Shown in pieces: positions 1 to 12,569 of a stretch of 64,000 nt of DNA. Under the pieces are notes generated by a model. It did not search any database and was not told the DNA's origin. It saw only the letters and a program-made list of their open reading frames with translations. The position numbers and the translations under genes were made by a program. This DNA is from Urinicoccus massiliensis. Lineage in GTDB: Bacteria; Bacillota; Clostridia; Tissierellales; Peptoniphilaceae. The stretch is from positions 716,897 to 780,896 of the forward strand of contig NZ_LT635493.1 of assembly GCF_900120405.1 (NCBI RefSeq). The letters run 5' to 3'. The first letter of the stretch is position 1; the number at the start of each line of letters is the position of its first letter.

Positions 1-3752
<3,752 letters not shown>

Positions 3753-3901
3753 AAAGTTTTTTCCATTTTATCGTCTTTAGACTGACTCCGGATTCTTCAC
3801 TGAAGTTCCGCTTTTTTTGCTTTTGCTTGTGTGTTCATTCTCTTACACTGTTTAGTTTTTTTGGTTCTGTTTAACTGATCTCTTTACGAGATAGCTTATC
3901 T

Positions 3902-3930
3902 ATAATATCAAGCCCAGAATCTTTTGTCAA
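3902..3930 (-). promoter_or_regulatory. rRNA operon promoter P2 (proximal)
   Basis: On the minus strand: TTGACA (3925-3930), a 17-base spacer, TATTAT (3902-3907). It lies about 150 bases upstream of 16S. Confidence 0.85.
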
Positions 3931-4007
3931 GAGTTTTTTTAATCTTTTTTTAACTTTTTGACAATTTCTTCTGCAGTTCATATCGCCCTTGTGGCGATAA
4001 CTTCTAT

Positions 4008-4036
4008 AGTATAGCAGGGCTTTGAAGTCGAGTCAA
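4008..4036 (-). promoter_or_regulatory. rRNA operon promoter P1 (distal)
   Basis: On the minus strand: TTGACT (4031-4036), a 17-base spacer, TATACT (4008-4013), preceded by A-rich tracts that could act as an UP element. A hairpin ATCGCC/GGCGAT (3982-3998) lies between P1 and P2. Together with P2 this accounts for the gene-free stretch 3753-4140. The rest of it is pre-16S leader. Confidence 0.85.
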
Positions 4037-4143
4037 GAGATTTTTTTTAAGTTTTTAAATTTTTTCTCAAGCTTCTTTTTTTAATGCTTTCCCAGGTTTC
4101 CAACTTGTCTTTTAAATCCTTTTTCTTTTTCCAAGTCTTCTTG

Positions 4144-4152
4144 TGCTATACT
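4144..4152 (+). promoter_or_regulatory. Extended -10 promoter of mutY
   Basis: TGC followed by TATACT gives an extended -10 element. The expected start point, seven bases downstream, is the A of the mutY ATG at 4159. No good -35 is seen; the region is T-rich. Confidence 0.45.
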
Positions 4153-4158
4153 AACCTT

Positions 4159-5244
4159 ATGAGAAAAGATTTTTTTACCCAGTCCAGCAAGAAAAAAATA
4201 GGCCAGGCAATTCATGCCTATTATAGAGAGTTTGGCCGAGACCTTCCCTGGAGGAGGGACCCTGCCTTTTATCCTGTTTGGATCAGTGAAATCATGGCCC
4301 AACAAACCCGGATGGAGGTGGTGGTTTCTTACCACCAAAACTTTATGGAGGCCCTGCCCACCATCCAAGACCTGGCGGATGTCCAGGAAGAGGTCTTGCT
4401 AAAACTTTGGGAGGGCCTAGGCTATTATAACCGGGCTAGAAATTTAAAAAAGGCTGCCCAAGAAATCGTCTATATTAGGAAGGAAGTTCCAAAAAGCTAC
4501 GAAGAACTTTTATCTTTACCGGGGGTTGGCCCCTATACGGCAGCTGCCATTGCTTCTATTGTCTATGGCCAAGCCTATGTGGCCCTGGATGGAAACCTGT
4601 CTCGGATTTTTTCCAGGCTCCTGGCCTATGACGGGGACATTGGCAAGGCCCAGACCAAGGAGGATTTAACTTCTTTTGGCCAGGAGATTATGGGACCGGA
4701 CCCTTCGGCCTTTAACCAGGGTCTAATGGATATTGGCTCTAAAATTTGCCTGCCCAAGGACCGTGCCCTTTGCCCTTCCTGCCCCTTGAAGGCCTACTGC
4801 CTGGCCTACCAGGAGGGGTCTGTGGCCAAGTATCCTGTCAAGGCTCCAAAAAAAGAGAGAAAGCTTGTTGAGCGAACCATCTTTATCCTGGTTAAAAACG
4901 GGGCCCTGGCCTTGAAAAAGCGGCCAGACCAGGGCCTTTTACGGGGGCAATGGGAACTGCCAGGAGTGGACTCCTATTTGGATTTAGAAGATGCCAAGGC
5001 TCTTTTGTTGGAAAGGGACCTGCCCTTTTCTTCTATTAAGAAGGGGCCTTCTGGCAAACACCTTTTTTCCCATATCGAGTGGCGGATGAAGTCCTACCTT
5101 GTCCAGGTCCGGGACCTGCCCTTTGCCCGGGAGGATGATGTCCTTCAATATTTTTCCCAAGAAGACCTGGACCAAACCATCGCCCTTCCCTCGGCCTTTA
5201 AGGTCTTTGTCCAAGAATGGAGGCAAGAAAATGAAAGAATCTAA
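4159..5244 (+). CDS. mutY: A/G-specific adenine DNA glycosylase MutY
   Basis: Removes adenine mispaired with 8-oxoguanine in base excision repair. The 361-residue protein has the HhH-GPD fold. SEIMAQQT carries the catalytic Glu, LPGVGPYTA is the helix-hairpin-helix, and ALDGNLSR holds the catalytic Asp. The iron-sulphur cysteines are in CLPKDRALCPSCPLKAYC, spaced CX7CX2CX5C, one residue longer in the first gap than the usual X6. The C-terminal third is the MutT-like 8-oxoG recognition domain. The frame is open further upstream, but I chose ATG 4159 because homology begins there and the -10 box at 4147 would otherwise lie inside the gene. No Shine-Dalgarno is visible, so the mRNA may be leaderless. 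It overlaps the next gene by 14 bases. Confidence 0.9.
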   Translation: MRKDFFTQSSKKKIGQAIHAYYREFGRDLPWRRDPAFYPVWISEIMAQQTRMEVVVSYHQNFMEALPTIQDLADVQEEVLLKLWEGLGYYNRARNLKKAAQEIVYIRKEVPKSYEELLSLPGVGPYTAAAIASIVYGQAYVALDGNLSRIFSRLLAYDGDIGKAQTKEDLTSFGQEIMGPDPSAFNQGLMDIGSKICLPKDRALCPSCPLKAYCLAYQEGSVAKYPVKAPKKERKLVERTIFILVKNGALALKKRPDQGLLRGQWELPGVDSYLDLEDAKALLLERDLPFSSIKKGPSGKHLFSHIEWRMKSYLVQVRDLPFAREDDVLQYFSQEDLDQTIALPSAFKVFVQEWRQENERI

Positions 5245-5746
5245 GGCCTACCAATACTATTTAGACCACCGGGAAGATCCGGCCCTTTACCAGCGGGAAG
5301 TCTCTCCCCATGTAACGGCTTCGGCCCTGGTCTTTTGCCCAGAAAAGGAGGCCCTACTCATGGTCAACCACTTGATTTTTCAATCCTGGTCCTGGCCCGG
5401 AGGCCATGCTGACGGGGACCGAGACCCGGAGGCCTGCGCCCGGCGGGAGGTCTTGGAAGAAACGGGTTTGGAGCTTTCTGAGCCAGGCCTCTTGCTGGAT
5501 GTTCGACTTCTTCCTGTAAAGGACCACTACCGCAAGGGGGTCTTGGTCCAGGCCCATGACCACTTGAATTTCACCTATGGTTACATGATAAAAAATCCCC
5601 CAAGTCTTCATCCTAAATTGGATGAAAACAAGGGGGTTGCTTGGATTCCTCTGGACAAGCTAGACCAAGAGGTCAGGGAAAGCCACATGGTCAAACTCTA
5701 CCATGAGCTTTTAAATGATTGGCTTAGTCTTCCAAAAAGACCTTAA
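5231..5746 (+). CDS. Nudix hydrolase
   Basis: A 171-residue Nudix-family pyrophosphohydrolase; substrate not predictable. The Nudix box region GGHADGDRDPEACARREVLE continues into ETGLE, around residues 57-82. It matches GX5[E]X7REUXEEXGU except that the first Glu of the box is Arg; the REVLEETG metal-binding core is intact. ATG 5231 lies inside the end of mutY, so the two genes are translationally coupled. A repair-related sanitising role is suggested only by the neighbour. The 3' end overlaps the convergent aminopeptidase gene by 23 bases. Confidence 0.8.
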   Translation: MKESKAYQYYLDHREDPALYQREVSPHVTASALVFCPEKEALLMVNHLIFQSWSWPGGHADGDRDPEACARREVLEETGLELSEPGLLLDVRLLPVKDHYRKGVLVQAHDHLNFTYGYMIKNPPSLHPKLDENKGVAWIPLDKLDQEVRESHMVKLYHELLNDWLSLPKRP

Positions 5747-6989
5747 AGAGTTTTTCATAGTTAATTTGGTCCACCCAGGCCCCTAGTTCCCGGTTGCTGT
5801 GCATGGCCAGGATGGGGGTTCCCACGTCTACACCTGGAATAGTCAGGCTGTGTTGCATCAAGGGCCCCAGGGTTGACCCGCCCTTGCGGTCGGATGCGTT
5901 GACAAACTTTTGATAGGGGATGTCGTGTTTCCTGCAGAGGGCCTCAATGACAGCGGATGTATAGCCTGTGGATACATAGGACCGGTTGGCCGCCAGTTTA
6001 ATAACTGGCCCCTTACCCATAAGGGGTTGGTTGGAGGGGTCGGCACATTCTAGATGGGATGGATGGACGGCATGGGCCAAGTCGGCACTTAGGAGGAAGC
6101 TCTTGTGGAGAGCTTGGTAGAATTCTTCCTTGGTCCCTCCCAGGGCATAGACAATCCTCTCTAAAATTTCATAGCTTAAGTTTCCACTGGCTCCCTCTTC
6201 TGTAAGGGAGCCTATTTCTTCGTGGTTTAAAAAGGCCAAAAACTTACTCTTATCCCCAGGCTTGGATTGGAAGAGTCCTTGTAAAGAAGCATGGGCACTG
6301 GCCAGGTTGTCCAACCTGGGGGCAGAAATCAATTCTTCCTTTAAGCCTATGCTGGAGGATTTTTCCAGGGGAAGGACAAAGAGGTCAAAGTCCAAGAGGT
6401 CTTGGGATTTGATCCCCAACTCTTCTTCTAAAAATCCAAAGAGGGGGTCTTGGAGATTTTCTTCTAAGTCTACAAAGATTGGTAAAAGGTCCTCTTGGGG
6501 GTTGGGGGCAAATTTTTCATTGGCCCCCCGGTTCATATGGATGGCTAAAGAAGGAATAATGGTTAGGGCCTTCTGGCTATGGACTAGCTTTTCCCTTACT
6601 TGACCCTCTTCTTGGTAGTAGACCTTGCCGGCCAGGGTCAGGGGCTTGTCAAACCAGGTGTAGAGCAGGGGGCCTCCATAAACTTCTGTATTGATTTGGA
6701 TGTAGTTTTTCTTTTTAATATGGGGGTTGGGCTTGACCCGAAGGCAGGGAGAGTCCAGGTGGGAAGCGACAAGGGCAAAGCCTGTTTCCCAGGGCTTCTT
6801 CCTCCCTAATTCAAAGGCAAAAATAGCTCCTGGGCTTTTTGCGTAAAATTTCCCTCCCTCTGTACATTGGAAGTCTTGGTCCAGGGGGCAGGCAAGGTAG
6901 CCTTGGGCTTTGAGTCTTTTTTCAATTTCTACCACTCCTTGGTAGGGAGTGGGGCTTTGGTCTATAAATTCCAACAGGTCATTTTTCAT
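5724..6989 (-). CDS. apeB: M18 family aminopeptidase (aspartyl aminopeptidase type)
   Basis: A 421-residue cytosolic dinuclear-zinc exopeptidase that removes N-terminal (often acidic) residues from peptides. Visible M18 signatures are SHLDSPCLRVKPNPH with the first metal His and Asp, the HEEIGS box with the catalytic Glu, SADLAHAVHPSH, and a C-terminal MHSNRELG. Length is typical of the family. It is the last gene of the minus-strand operon that starts with the PAP2 gene. Its start overlaps the end of the patatin gene by 11 bases, and its end overlaps the convergent Nudix gene. Confidence 0.92.
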   Translation of the reverse strand: MKNDLLEFIDQSPTPYQGVVEIEKRLKAQGYLACPLDQDFQCTEGGKFYAKSPGAIFAFELGRKKPWETGFALVASHLDSPCLRVKPNPHIKKKNYIQINTEVYGGPLLYTWFDKPLTLAGKVYYQEEGQVREKLVHSQKALTIIPSLAIHMNRGANEKFAPNPQEDLLPIFVDLEENLQDPLFGFLEEELGIKSQDLLDFDLFVLPLEKSSSIGLKEELISAPRLDNLASAHASLQGLFQSKPGDKSKFLAFLNHEEIGSLTEEGASGNLSYEILERIVYALGGTKEEFYQALHKSFLLSADLAHAVHPSHLECADPSNQPLMGKGPVIKLAANRSYVSTGYTSAVIEALCRKHDIPYQKFVNASDRKGGSTLGPLMQHSLTIPGVDVGTPILAMHSNRELGAWVDQINYEKLFKVFLED

Positions 6990-7884
6990 CTTTTTCTCCT
7001 TCTTCTAACCAGGTCTTAATCCGGCCCACTTCTTTTTTACCTACGTCTAATCCGTGAGCATAGGTCTTGTTTAGGGCGTCCAGGTCCCGGTCATGGTTGC
7101 TAACTTCCATGATTTCCGGGCAAACCATCAGGGCCTTATTTTCCTTTTCCATCAATTTAATAATTTCAACTGATTGGTTGTAGTTTTTATAGCGGCTAAA
7201 AAGAGCTTCTTGGATTTTTTCATTGCCCCTGAAATTCCTTCTAAGAATGCTTTGCCGCAAGGGGTTCAAGGGCGGGCGGACATAGGTCCGGGTCTTGGTC
7301 CGGATAACCAGGATCCGGTCAAAGCCGTCGTCAAAGGCAATGTCAATGGGCAAGCCGTTATTGATTCCTCCATCATAATAGGTCTTGCCTTGGTAGTGGG
7401 TTGGCGGCATAAAAAGGGGCAGGCTGGATGAGGCCCGGACCTTCATCATAAGGTCTTCCGGGTCCCGGCTGTCCTTTTCTGTCCAAAACATGGGGCCTTG
7501 CTTTTCTTCATAGGCCACTATGCGGTAGCTGGCTGGATTGGCAAAAAAGTCGTCAAAGTCGATGTGGAGGGGGCCTCCTGGTTGGCAGGCCTGACCATAA
7601 ATGTAGTCACTTTGCATATAGCCTCCTCCCTTGAAAAAGCTCCGCCAACTCATGGCATTGGGGTCGGTGACAAAGTCTGTAAAGCACTTTTTCATAATAT
7701 CCGGTCGCCTGGCCAGGTAGTTTACCAGGCAGCTGGACCCTGCCGAAATGCCAATGACATAGTTGATATAGATGCCTTCTTCCAAGAGGCAGTTGAGGAT
7801 GCCAGCAGAAAAAGCGCACCGCATCCCGCCGCCTTCAATTAAGAGGGCTGTTTTGAATATGTTATTTTTCTTTTCCTTGTCCAT
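6979..7884 (-). CDS. Patatin-like phospholipase family protein
   Basis: A 301-residue Ser-Asp dyad lipid acyl hydrolase of the bacterial patatin (YjjU/RssA-like) group. The oxyanion loop is EGGGMRCAFSAG near residues 17-28. The nucleophile elbow is GISAGS near residues 45-50, and the catalytic Asp is in YYDGGINNGLP near residue 170. There is no signal peptide, so it is probably cytosolic or membrane-associated. It overlaps the upstream methyltransferase/MTHFR gene by 23 bases. The natural substrate is unknown, and nothing in the neighbourhood ties it to methionine metabolism except the operon. Confidence 0.88.
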   Translation of the reverse strand: MDKEKKNNIFKTALLIEGGGMRCAFSAGILNCLLEEGIYINYVIGISAGSSCLVNYLARRPDIMKKCFTDFVTDPNAMSWRSFFKGGGYMQSDYIYGQACQPGGPLHIDFDDFFANPASYRIVAYEEKQGPMFWTEKDSRDPEDLMMKVRASSSLPLFMPPTHYQGKTYYDGGINNGLPIDIAFDDGFDRILVIRTKTRTYVRPPLNPLRQSILRRNFRGNEKIQEALFSRYKNYNQSVEIIKLMEKENKALMVCPEIMEVSNHDRDLDALNKTYAHGLDVGKKEVGRIKTWLEEGEKDEK

Positions 7885-9598
7885 AGTCTTTCAACAACCT
7901 TTCTATGACCTGGAGCCTTTGAAAGGGAGTAATGAGGTAAAATCCAGAGACTTCATCCTTAATTTCATTCATAAAGTCTAAAGCCCAGCCAATGCCAATT
8001 TCCTCTCCTTCTTCCCGGCTCAGACCTTCATGGAAACTATCCAGGACTTCTTGGTCCACCTGCATTCCGGAAACTTGGTTGTGGAGGTATTGGGCATTTC
8101 GATAACTTACCAGGGGCATAATCCCTGCCAGAATAGGAACATCCAGTTCTTTTTGGGCACGTCTTAATTGTACTATAGCATTTTTACCCATTATTGGCTG
8201 GGTAAAAAACAATTCAACGCCGGATTTTATTTTTCTTTTGGCCTTGACCAATTCGCTGTCAAAATTTGGGGCATTGATGTTTAAGGCCCCACTAATGGTA
8301 AAGGGATTTTCCAGGTCCCGGTTGAGGTTTTTCACAAAGGCTGCCAGGCGGGCTGAGTTAAATTGGAAAACTGCCTTGACATCTTCCCGGTCCACCGATG
8401 GGACTGGGTCTCCTGTAATTAGGAGGATATCTTGGATTCCCTCTAGGGAAAGACCCAGCAAAAGGGCCTTGATGGCATTGATGTTGCGGTCTCGACAGGT
8501 CATGTGGACCACAGAGTCCAGGCCATAGTCCTTTTTTAGGATCAAAGAGGTCAAGGAAGCATCCATCCTGGGGCGGCCAATGGGGCAATCTGCCAGGGTA
8601 ACGGCATCTACCTCCATCTGTCTTAAGAGGGAGAGCTTTTTAAAATAGTCCCGGGTGGCCTCTTGGGGTGGATCGTATTCCACAACCATAACTTGCTTGC
8701 CAGCCTTTAGCTTCTTCTTGAGGTTACTTTCTGTCTTTTTTAGAACTATTTCTTCTTTTTTCAGGCTCTTTACCTGGCCAGGAACTTCCTTTAAGTGCCG
8801 GCTTAGCTCCAGAATATAGGAGGGGTCTGTCCCGCAGCAACCTCCCAGGTAGCTGAGGCCATAGTTTAGGCCTTGGGCCAGGGCCTGGGAAAAGTAGCTG
8901 GGGTTCTCCTTGTATTGGAGGCGGCCATCCACCATGGTGGGGTAGCCGGAATTGGGCATCAAGCCCAGGGGAGTTTGGTAGGTCGGAAGGCTTTTTACCA
9001 GCTGGACCAGGTGGTAGGGGCCGGAGATACAGTTTAGGCCCATGGCTTGGACATGGGGGTTTTTATCTGCGGCTTCCAAGGCCTCTTGGGCCAAGACGCC
9101 CAGCCTGGTTTCTCCAGAGGGGAAGACGGCAAAGCTTGTTATATGGAGGGTATCGCCATGGTCCTGGCAAAAACTGTCGATGATTTCCAGGAGCTTGTCT
9201 GCTTCAGGAAAGGTCTCCCAGAGAAATTTCCGAATCCCGGCCTGGTAAAGGACATCAGCCACGAAAAGATAGTCCCCAAGGTCTGGAGTTTCCATGGGAC
9301 CTATGGACCCGTAAACTTCTGCCCGGTCTTGGAATTTCAAGGCAATTTTTGCCCCGGCTTCCAGGTAGGTCCGGCAAAGATCCCGGTCATATTGGATGGG
9401 GTTGGCCCCAAAAGTATTGGTCTTAATGGCCTGGGCTCCCGCTTCAATGTACTGCCGGTGGATTTCTTCAATAATGGCAGGTTTTTCTATATTATATTCT
9501 TCAATGGTCAGGTCCGAGGGGGATATTTGCTTTAAATAGGTCCCCATGGCCCCGTCAAAAATCAAGGGTTGTGTTTTACTTCCTCTAAATTCGATCAA
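7862..9598 (-). CDS. Bifunctional homocysteine S-methyltransferase / methylenetetrahydrofolate reductase
   Basis: A 578-residue two-domain enzyme like the YitJ family. The N-terminal half (to about residue 285) is a homocysteine methyltransferase: DGAMGTYLK, the zinc cysteine in GLNCISGP, and the Cys pair in GGCCGTDP. The C-terminal half (about 305-570) is a MetF-type flavin reductase (VVEYDPPQ, LLITGDPVP, FFTQPI). It should supply 5-methyl-THF to the adjacent MetH and perhaps methylate homocysteine itself. It is 10 bases downstream of metH in the same operon. Confidence 0.9.
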   Translation of the reverse strand: MIEFRGSKTQPLIFDGAMGTYLKQISPSDLTIEEYNIEKPAIIEEIHRQYIEAGAQAIKTNTFGANPIQYDRDLCRTYLEAGAKIALKFQDRAEVYGSIGPMETPDLGDYLFVADVLYQAGIRKFLWETFPEADKLLEIIDSFCQDHGDTLHITSFAVFPSGETRLGVLAQEALEAADKNPHVQAMGLNCISGPYHLVQLVKSLPTYQTPLGLMPNSGYPTMVDGRLQYKENPSYFSQALAQGLNYGLSYLGGCCGTDPSYILELSRHLKEVPGQVKSLKKEEIVLKKTESNLKKKLKAGKQVMVVEYDPPQEATRDYFKKLSLLRQMEVDAVTLADCPIGRPRMDASLTSLILKKDYGLDSVVHMTCRDRNINAIKALLLGLSLEGIQDILLITGDPVPSVDREDVKAVFQFNSARLAAFVKNLNRDLENPFTISGALNINAPNFDSELVKAKRKIKSGVELFFTQPIMGKNAIVQLRRAQKELDVPILAGIMPLVSYRNAQYLHNQVSGMQVDQEVLDSFHEGLSREEGEEIGIGWALDFMNEIKDEVSGFYLITPFQRLQVIERLLKDYGQGKEK

Positions 9599-9608
9599 TC
9601 ATTTTCTC

Positions 9609-11942
9609 CTAGTCCTTAAATACATTTTTTGCGATTTCTATATCTTCCTTGGCGTCCTTGCAATAGTAGTGGGCCCCAATTTCATGGGCATAGGTCTGGG
9701 TTAAAACGGCCCCGCCTACCATGATTTTCAGGTCGGGTCTTTTTTCTGTTAAAAGTTGGATGGTGTCTTCCATGGAGGAAACCGTAGTGGTCATGAGGGC
9801 AGACAGGCCCACCAGGTGGATGTCCTCTTCCTCTACAGTCTGTAAAATTTCCTCCTTGGACACATCCCGGCCCAGGTCATAGACATCATAGCCATAGTTT
9901 TCCAAAAGAACCTTGGCTATATTTTTTCCAATGTCGTGGATGTCTCCCTTTACCGTAGCCAAGAGGATCTTTTCCCCCTTGCCGTCTCCCTTGACCTTTA
10001 ACTGGTCTCTTAGGAATAAAAAGGCCTCTTGGGCTGCCGATGCGGCTCCAATGAGTTGGGGTAGGTAGATTTCCTTTTTTTCATAGTCCCGGCCAATGGC
10101 GTCCAGGGCCGGAATCAACTCTTCTGAAATAATCTCCATGGGGTCTTTTTCCCTTATGGCCCCCTTGACATAGTTTAAAAGTTCTGTTTTTTGGGACCGC
10201 CTCATAGCCTGGTAGGGTGAAAAGTCCCCTTCATCCTCTTCCAGACTGGGTTCCACTTCCTTTTTATCTTCCATAAAGGCAATATAGCCCATGGCCTTTT
10301 CATCTTGGCCCATTAAGAGCCTATGGGTGTGGATGACTTCTTGGACTCTTGGGTCCAGGGGGTTGACAATGGGCATGCTGCAGCCCAGGGCTAGGGCCAC
10401 TTGCAAGAAGCTGGCACTAACCAGGGACCTCTTGGGTAGGCCGAAGCTGATGTTGGAGGTTCCCATGGTGGTTAGGTAGCCTTTTTTTGTCAACTTCTCA
10501 ATGGTTTCCAGGGCAAGCTTGGCTGAATCCTTGTTGGAGGCAATGGTTAAGACCAAGGGGTCAATTAAGACGTCCCTCTTTTCCAGGCCATAGGATTCTG
10601 CTGCCTGGACAATTTTTTCTGCAATTTCCAGACGTTTTTCCGAAGTCTTGGGAATCCCGCCCTCATCCAGGGCCAGCCCCACCACCATGGCCCCATATTT
10701 TTTGGCCAGAGGAAGGATGGTCTTTAGAGATTCCTGGGTCCCATTGACAGAGTTGATTACAGGCCGGCCTGGAGTCACCATCAAGGCCGCTTCTAGGGCC
10801 TGGGCATTGGAAGAGTCCAATTGCAGGGGTAGGTCTACCAGGGCTTGGAGGTGGAGGGCCGCCTTTCTTAAAAGGTAGACCTCATCTGTTCCAGGTAGGC
10901 TGACATTGACATCTAAGAGGTCAGCCCCCTTTTGGTCCTGTAGGACCCCCAGCCTTAACACTTCTTCCATGTTTTTCTTTTCCAGGCTTTCCTTTAACCT
11001 GGCCTTGCCTGTAGGATTGATGACTTCCCCTACATAGCGGGTTTGGTCCAGGGCCACGACTCGGCTAGAGGAAGCCAGGTATTGCTTGATTTCCTTGGTT
11101 TCCAGCCGGGCTTCCTTGCCTTTAAAATGCTGGGCCAGGCTCTGAATGGTTTTTTCCGTGGTTCCACAACAGCCCCCAATATATTGGACCCCCAGGTCCA
11201 GCATGCCTTGGATCCCCTCAATAAAGAGGTCATCTTCCATGTGGTAGTTTCCTTCTTCATCTGGAAGACCTGCATTGGCCTTGACAATCAAGGGCTTGTT
11301 GGTGACTTGGCTTATGGACTTTAAAATATCCTGGATTTCAAAGGGGCCTAGGGAACAGTTAACTCCCAGAGCATATACCCCCAACTTGTCTGCCATAATG
11401 GCAAAGGCTTGGGGAGAAACTCCGGAAAAGGTCCGGCCATCTTTTTCAAAGGTCATGGTAGTAAAGAGGGGGCCGTCATAGTGGGCCTTGACAGCCAAAA
11501 TCGCCGCCCTTAATTCCAATAAGGAACTCATGGTTTCAATTACTACCAGGTCAAATCCTTCTTCCAGGGCTATTTGGATGTTTTGTTCAAAGAGCTCATA
11601 GGCCCTTTGGAAGGACATGGTCCCCATGGGTTCTAAAAGTTCGCCCAGGGGGCCCATATCAAAGGCCACCTTGGCCTTGGTCCCAGCCGCCCTTTTGGCT
11701 ATTTGTAAGCCTGCATGGATGGTCTTTCTCAATTCTTCCGGGTCGGGATAATTCCTACCGTGGGCCCCAAAGGTGTTGGAGTAGATAATGTCTGACCCTG
11801 CTTGGACATAGGCTCTTTGGATGTCTTCAATGACTTCTCCACGGCTAATATTGATACTTTCCGGTCTTTGATGGATGCCTCGTTTTTGGATTTGTGTCCC
11901 CATGGCCCCATCTAAAAGGATGATTTTATTTGTCAAAAACAC
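9609..11942 (-). CDS. metH: Cobalamin-dependent methionine synthase core (MetH without activation domain)
   Basis: Transfers methyl from 5-methyl-THF through cob(I)alamin to homocysteine. About 777 residues, against roughly 1200 for full-length MetH. Domains are homocysteine-binding (LLDGAMGTQ, NCSLGP, GGCCGT), pterin-binding (about 330-580), the helical cap, and the B12 domain with DIHDIG and a later GGAVLT. The C-terminal reactivation domain is absent but is encoded by the upstream gene. The frame is open to 12032, but that would run deep into the upstream gene. GTG 11942, just after AAGG and overlapping the upstream stop, fits better; TTG 11936 is an alternative. Confidence 0.92.
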   Translation of the reverse strand: MFLTNKIILLDGAMGTQIQKRGIHQRPESINISRGEVIEDIQRAYVQAGSDIIYSNTFGAHGRNYPDPEELRKTIHAGLQIAKRAAGTKAKVAFDMGPLGELLEPMGTMSFQRAYELFEQNIQIALEEGFDLVVIETMSSLLELRAAILAVKAHYDGPLFTTMTFEKDGRTFSGVSPQAFAIMADKLGVYALGVNCSLGPFEIQDILKSISQVTNKPLIVKANAGLPDEEGNYHMEDDLFIEGIQGMLDLGVQYIGGCCGTTEKTIQSLAQHFKGKEARLETKEIKQYLASSSRVVALDQTRYVGEVINPTGKARLKESLEKKNMEEVLRLGVLQDQKGADLLDVNVSLPGTDEVYLLRKAALHLQALVDLPLQLDSSNAQALEAALMVTPGRPVINSVNGTQESLKTILPLAKKYGAMVVGLALDEGGIPKTSEKRLEIAEKIVQAAESYGLEKRDVLIDPLVLTIASNKDSAKLALETIEKLTKKGYLTTMGTSNISFGLPKRSLVSASFLQVALALGCSMPIVNPLDPRVQEVIHTHRLLMGQDEKAMGYIAFMEDKKEVEPSLEEDEGDFSPYQAMRRSQKTELLNYVKGAIREKDPMEIISEELIPALDAIGRDYEKKEIYLPQLIGAASAAQEAFLFLRDQLKVKGDGKGEKILLATVKGDIHDIGKNIAKVLLENYGYDVYDLGRDVSKEEILQTVEEEDIHLVGLSALMTTTVSSMEDTIQLLTEKRPDLKIMVGGAVLTQTYAHEIGAHYYCKDAKEDIEIAKNVFKD

Positions 11943-12543
11943 TACACCTTGCCTTTCCTTTTTCTCTACAAGTTTGACGTGAACAGAAGGTACAGCCGCT
12001 GCGGTAAGTGGGCTTTTTTTCACTGGCCCCATAAACGGCTAGGACTGTTTTTCTGGGTATTATAATATTTTCCTTGGTTAGCCCAACCCCCAACCTCTTA
12101 TAGATTTCTAAAAGGTCGGCAAAGTTTCTTTGCATATCATGGGGGATGTCCCCATAACCCGGGCTAAAGCGGTCTGTAATATAGAGGTCTGTCTTTTCCT
12201 GGTCCTCTCTTTGGATCCTGTCCAAAGAATCTTCAAGATAGGCTGATAGGACCCCGTCCAAGACAAAGGCCAGGGAGGTGTCCTCCAGGTTGGTCCTTTG
12301 CAGGAGGACGTCGGCCTCCTTGCCCAGGGTGGCCCCAATAAAGATCATATAGTTGGCGCCTTCTTGTAGGCCCATCAGGGTTTTTGATGGGCCAAAAAAA
12401 TCCACCCGGTCCACCTTTTTTCGAACAGTCCTAAGTTGGATATTTTCCCGGATTAGGTCCTCACAAATTTGAATTTTTTCCTCTAATGGTTGGTCAATTT
12501 TTGGCGTCCTTAAAAAACTGCCAATGATTTTTCTTGTAATCAT
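11926..12543 (-). CDS. Methionine synthase reactivation (AdoMet-binding) subunit, stand-alone
   Basis: This 205-residue protein matches the C-terminal activation domain of MetH, which uses S-adenosylmethionine to re-methylate oxidised cobalamin. RFSPGYGD around residue 126 is the AdoMet-binding signature. YRSGCTFCSRQTC followed by RC near the C-terminus is the Cys-rich end seen in split forms. It overlaps the start of metH by 17 bases, so the two chains should be made together. The split arrangement occurs in other anaerobic Firmicutes. ATG 12543 is the only plausible start. Confidence 0.87.
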   Translation of the reverse strand: MITRKIIGSFLRTPKIDQPLEEKIQICEDLIRENIQLRTVRKKVDRVDFFGPSKTLMGLQEGANYMIFIGATLGKEADVLLQRTNLEDTSLAFVLDGVLSAYLEDSLDRIQREDQEKTDLYITDRFSPGYGDIPHDMQRNFADLLEIYKRLGVGLTKENIIIPRKTVLAVYGASEKKPTYRSGCTFCSRQTCREKGKARCSVFDK

Positions 12544-12569
12544 ACATATCCCCTATTTTTCACTCTATG

